A stretch of 64,000 bases of DNA from Anabaena lutea FACHB-196 (lineage in GTDB: Bacteria; Cyanobacteriota; Cyanobacteriia; Cyanobacteriales; Nostocaceae), in contig NZ_JACJST010000021.1 in assembly GCF_014698305.1 (NCBI RefSeq), forward strand, positions 1 through 64,000, read 5' to 3'. A program made the position numbers and the translations under genes. This document shows positions 62,166 to 64,000 of the stretch, piece after piece; position 1 is the stretch's first letter, and each line of letters begins with the position of its first letter. Under the pieces are notes generated by a model that ran no database searches, was not told where the DNA came from, and saw nothing but the letters and a program-made list of their open reading frames with translations.

Positions 62166-63260
62166 ATGGTTGCAACAGTCAAAACCCAAAAACTGAGTGT
62201 ATTTCGTCGTTTGAAGTTGGTTCTATTGCCGGGATTGTTAGCAATAACAACCTCGGTAACAATAGCTGGTTGTTCTGGAACAAATGAAAAAGCAGCTAAT
62301 CCCACATCAGAATCAGATCAACAGGCTTTGGACGTAAATCAGTCTCAAATTAAAACCAAAGTTTTGCGGATGGGATATCAACAAGCAGGAGATTTAATCA
62401 GGATTACAAAAGTTTTAGAAAAACGTCTTGAACCGTTGGGTGTTAAGGTCGAATGGGCGCAATTTGCCCAAGGACCGCAACTAATGGAAGCGATGAATGT
62501 CGGCAAACTTGATTTGGGTTCTGTGGGTGAAACTCCACCTATTTTTGCTCAAGCTGCTGGCGCACAAATAGCTTACGTAGTAGGGCGACGCACAACAGAA
62601 AAAACAGGTAGAGGAAGTGCGATCACTGTTCCACCTAATTCTCCCATCAATACTGTTAAAGACATCAAAGGACAAACCGTAGTATTCCAAAAAGCTTCTG
62701 CTTCCCATTATTTTATCCTCCGAGCTTTGGAAGAAGTAGGTTTAAAATATAGCGATATTAAAGTCCAAAGTTTACCGAATGTAGAAGCTAGTAGTGCCTT
62801 TTTGGAAGGGAAAATACCCGTTTGGGTAACAGGTGATCCTCATCTAGCTAGAGCAGAAAAAGCAGGTAAAGCAAAGGTAATTAGAACTGCTCAAGGTATT
62901 GGATCTCCTGGTGGATACTATATTTCTAACAAGCAATTTGCAATTGACAATCCAGAACTGCTGCGAATAGTCATTGAAGAAATTGATAAAATCGAACGTT
63001 GGGCAGAAAAGCATCCCCAAGAGACTGCTAAATTAATTGCACCTTATCAGAAATTACCTCCTGATGTGATGGATTTGGTAATTAGTCGTCGTAGTTATGG
63101 ATTAAGAGCTATTTCTCCCGACTTGATTAGTGATCAACAGCGTGTTGCAGATTATTTCTATCAAAATGGTTTGATTCCTAAACCTGTTAATGTTCAAGAA
63201 GCTATGTTGACATCTCAACAGTATGCAGCTATTACTCCTCCTACAATCAGTCAAAAATAA
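62166..63260 (+). CDS. ABC transporter substrate-binding lipoprotein, aliphatic sulfonate (SsuA-like)
   Basis: A 364-residue periplasmic binding protein of the SsuA/NMT1/TauA class. The signal sequence RRLKLVLLPGLLAITTSVTI ends in a lipobox (IAGCSG) with Cys36 as the lipid-modified residue. The fold-specific segments LRMGYQQAGD, LDLGSVGETPPIFAQAAGA and VWVTGDPHLARAEKAGKA are all present. It should bind a sulfonate (or a related anion) and hand it to an ABC permease. No permease or ATPase gene is present downstream within the window. Its place beside the amidohydrolase, TauD and sulfatase genes supports the sulfur role. Confidence 0.9.
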   Translation: MVATVKTQKLSVFRRLKLVLLPGLLAITTSVTIAGCSGTNEKAANPTSESDQQALDVNQSQIKTKVLRMGYQQAGDLIRITKVLEKRLEPLGVKVEWAQFAQGPQLMEAMNVGKLDLGSVGETPPIFAQAAGAQIAYVVGRRTTEKTGRGSAITVPPNSPINTVKDIKGQTVVFQKASASHYFILRALEEVGLKYSDIKVQSLPNVEASSAFLEGKIPVWVTGDPHLARAEKAGKAKVIRTAQGIGSPGGYYISNKQFAIDNPELLRIVIEEIDKIERWAEKHPQETAKLIAPYQKLPPDVMDLVISRRSYGLRAISPDLISDQQRVADYFYQNGLIPKPVNVQEAMLTSQQYAAITPPTISQK

Positions 63261-64000
63261 CAAACATAAGATTTTTGAGATTAACAATTAAGCAATTAGG
63301 TAGCACGAAAGATTGCTAAAATAAATTCTTCAATTCCTGTCAGGTGGGTTAAGTTTTCATTAATCCGCCATCTTTTCTTAATGAAACAATATGATTTAGG
63401 ATTGCTATAGCCATCAAGATTAGGACGTATAGCAGAAGTCAGGAGTCAGGAGTAAAACCGTCTTTTAGTTTTAGTAGAAGTTTCATGAATGGCTTCCGCC
63501 AACCTGCGCTAATATGTCCTAACTACTCTGTCTACGGCTATAATTCAAGGTTTAACCTAATATAACTGGTGTACAAAAACCTGCTCACCTTAATTAAGTA
63601 AGTCAACCTAAAAAAACATCAAATAAACCTAACCCCCCAACCCCCTTCCCTATTAGGCTATCCATTACCCACATCTTTCTTAACATGGCGAAAAAGTAGA
63701 TAAGGCATAACTCAAATTTTTCGCTTTTTTAATGGATAAAGGTACTCGACTTATCCATTTCCTGTTTGATATTAATTTTAAATTACTTTCACTATGCCTG
63801 ATGGATTTCTATTTAGTAGTTCAAGGGAAAATTATGTCTGTATTATTACGGCAATAATTAAGTATTTCTACTTAATGTTCTATGCTGCTTATGATATTTG
63901 TATATGTACTACAATTTGAAGTGCGGAATGTGGGATTTAAAAAATCAAATATTATTCCTATATATGTGTCTAATTATAGATAAGATTATCATCAAAACTG
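63261..64000. other. Terminal intergenic region with dispersed repeats
   Basis: About 740 bases with no supported gene. A copy of the TATAGC...GCTATA family is at 63428-63542. A CCCCCCAACCCCC segment lies at 63633-63645. TTTGAAGTGCGGAATGTGGG at 63916-63935 is complementary to a motif at 36982-37003. The remaining sequence is A/T-rich and could contain a promoter for a gene beyond the window. Confidence 0.55.
63428..63542. repeat. TATAGC...GCTATA dispersed repeat, copy 5
   Basis: The start TATAGCAGAAGTCAGGAGTC and the end CTCTGTCTACGGCTATA match the copy at 57160-57257. A GAATGGCTTCCGCCAACCTG insert in the middle makes this copy longer. Confidence 0.75.

Noticed and set aside
1-64000. tRNA, rRNA or other structured RNA genes
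   Set aside because: By eye I found no T-loop or anticodon-arm patterns or rRNA segments in the gaps. A covariance-model scan would settle this.

Overview
The window looks like the chromosome of a filamentous, Nostoc/Anabaena-type cyanobacterium. The basis is the very frequent HIP1 octamer (GCGATCGC) inside genes, runs of short tandem G/A-rich repeats and small dispersed palindromes between genes, a Ser/Thr-His hybrid kinase of the type known from Anabaena, a PEP-CTERM protein, a DUF3082 protein and a 4-hydroxyphenylpyruvate dioxygenase. I see no rRNA, tRNA, CRISPR array or prophage.

Layout. 0.4-3.0 kb: SDR oxidoreductase, 4-hydroxyphenylpyruvate dioxygenase, HAD phosphatase. 3.0-6.3 kb: a repeat-rich gap with a MITE flanked by a 6-bp duplication, a small His-rich peptide with a double-glycine leader (bacteriocin/RiPP-like), a small membrane protein, a fasciclin protein and a ketopantoate reductase-like gene. 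6.6-12.5 kb: one giant signalling protein. 12.6-20.1 kb: three large co-directional genes, a dynamin-like GTPase, an Hsp70/actin-like ATPase and a 363-aa partner of unknown function; this is the best candidate here for a poorly described multi-gene system. 20.2-28.2 kb: housekeeping genes (rsmA, ispE, a divergent trpC, a PLP decarboxylase) and a histidine kinase/AraC-type response regulator pair. 28.3-36.7 kb: a modular GIY-YIG endonuclease with tandem DNA-binding-like repeats, an orphan HicB-like protein, a membrane protein carrying six ~98-aa repeats, and ychF.

37-46 kb is a decayed accessory region: a chimera of two broken genes, a PEP-CTERM protein, a 6PGDH-like remnant, two MFS exporters, a glutathione transferase, a nitroreductase, an SDR gene with an in-frame TGA, and a cluster of methyltransferase, HAD and GST fragments.

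47-63 kb is an organosulfur-scavenging region: a sulfatase, a flavoprotein plus ferredoxin pair, a TauD-like dioxygenase, an LLM flavin monooxygenase, an amidohydrolase and an SsuA-like binding lipoprotein, mixed with methyltransferases, acetyltransferases and HAD phosphatases. The sulfatase and the amidohydrolase share an upstream sequence of about 80 bp with an inverted repeat, which suggests one regulator controls both. The likely logic is capture of sulfonates or sulfate esters, oxygenolytic or hydrolytic release of sulfur, and disposal of the carbon part. The whole window carries signs of small-repeat activity, including HIP1-bearing inserts inside at least two, probably three, protein-coding genes.
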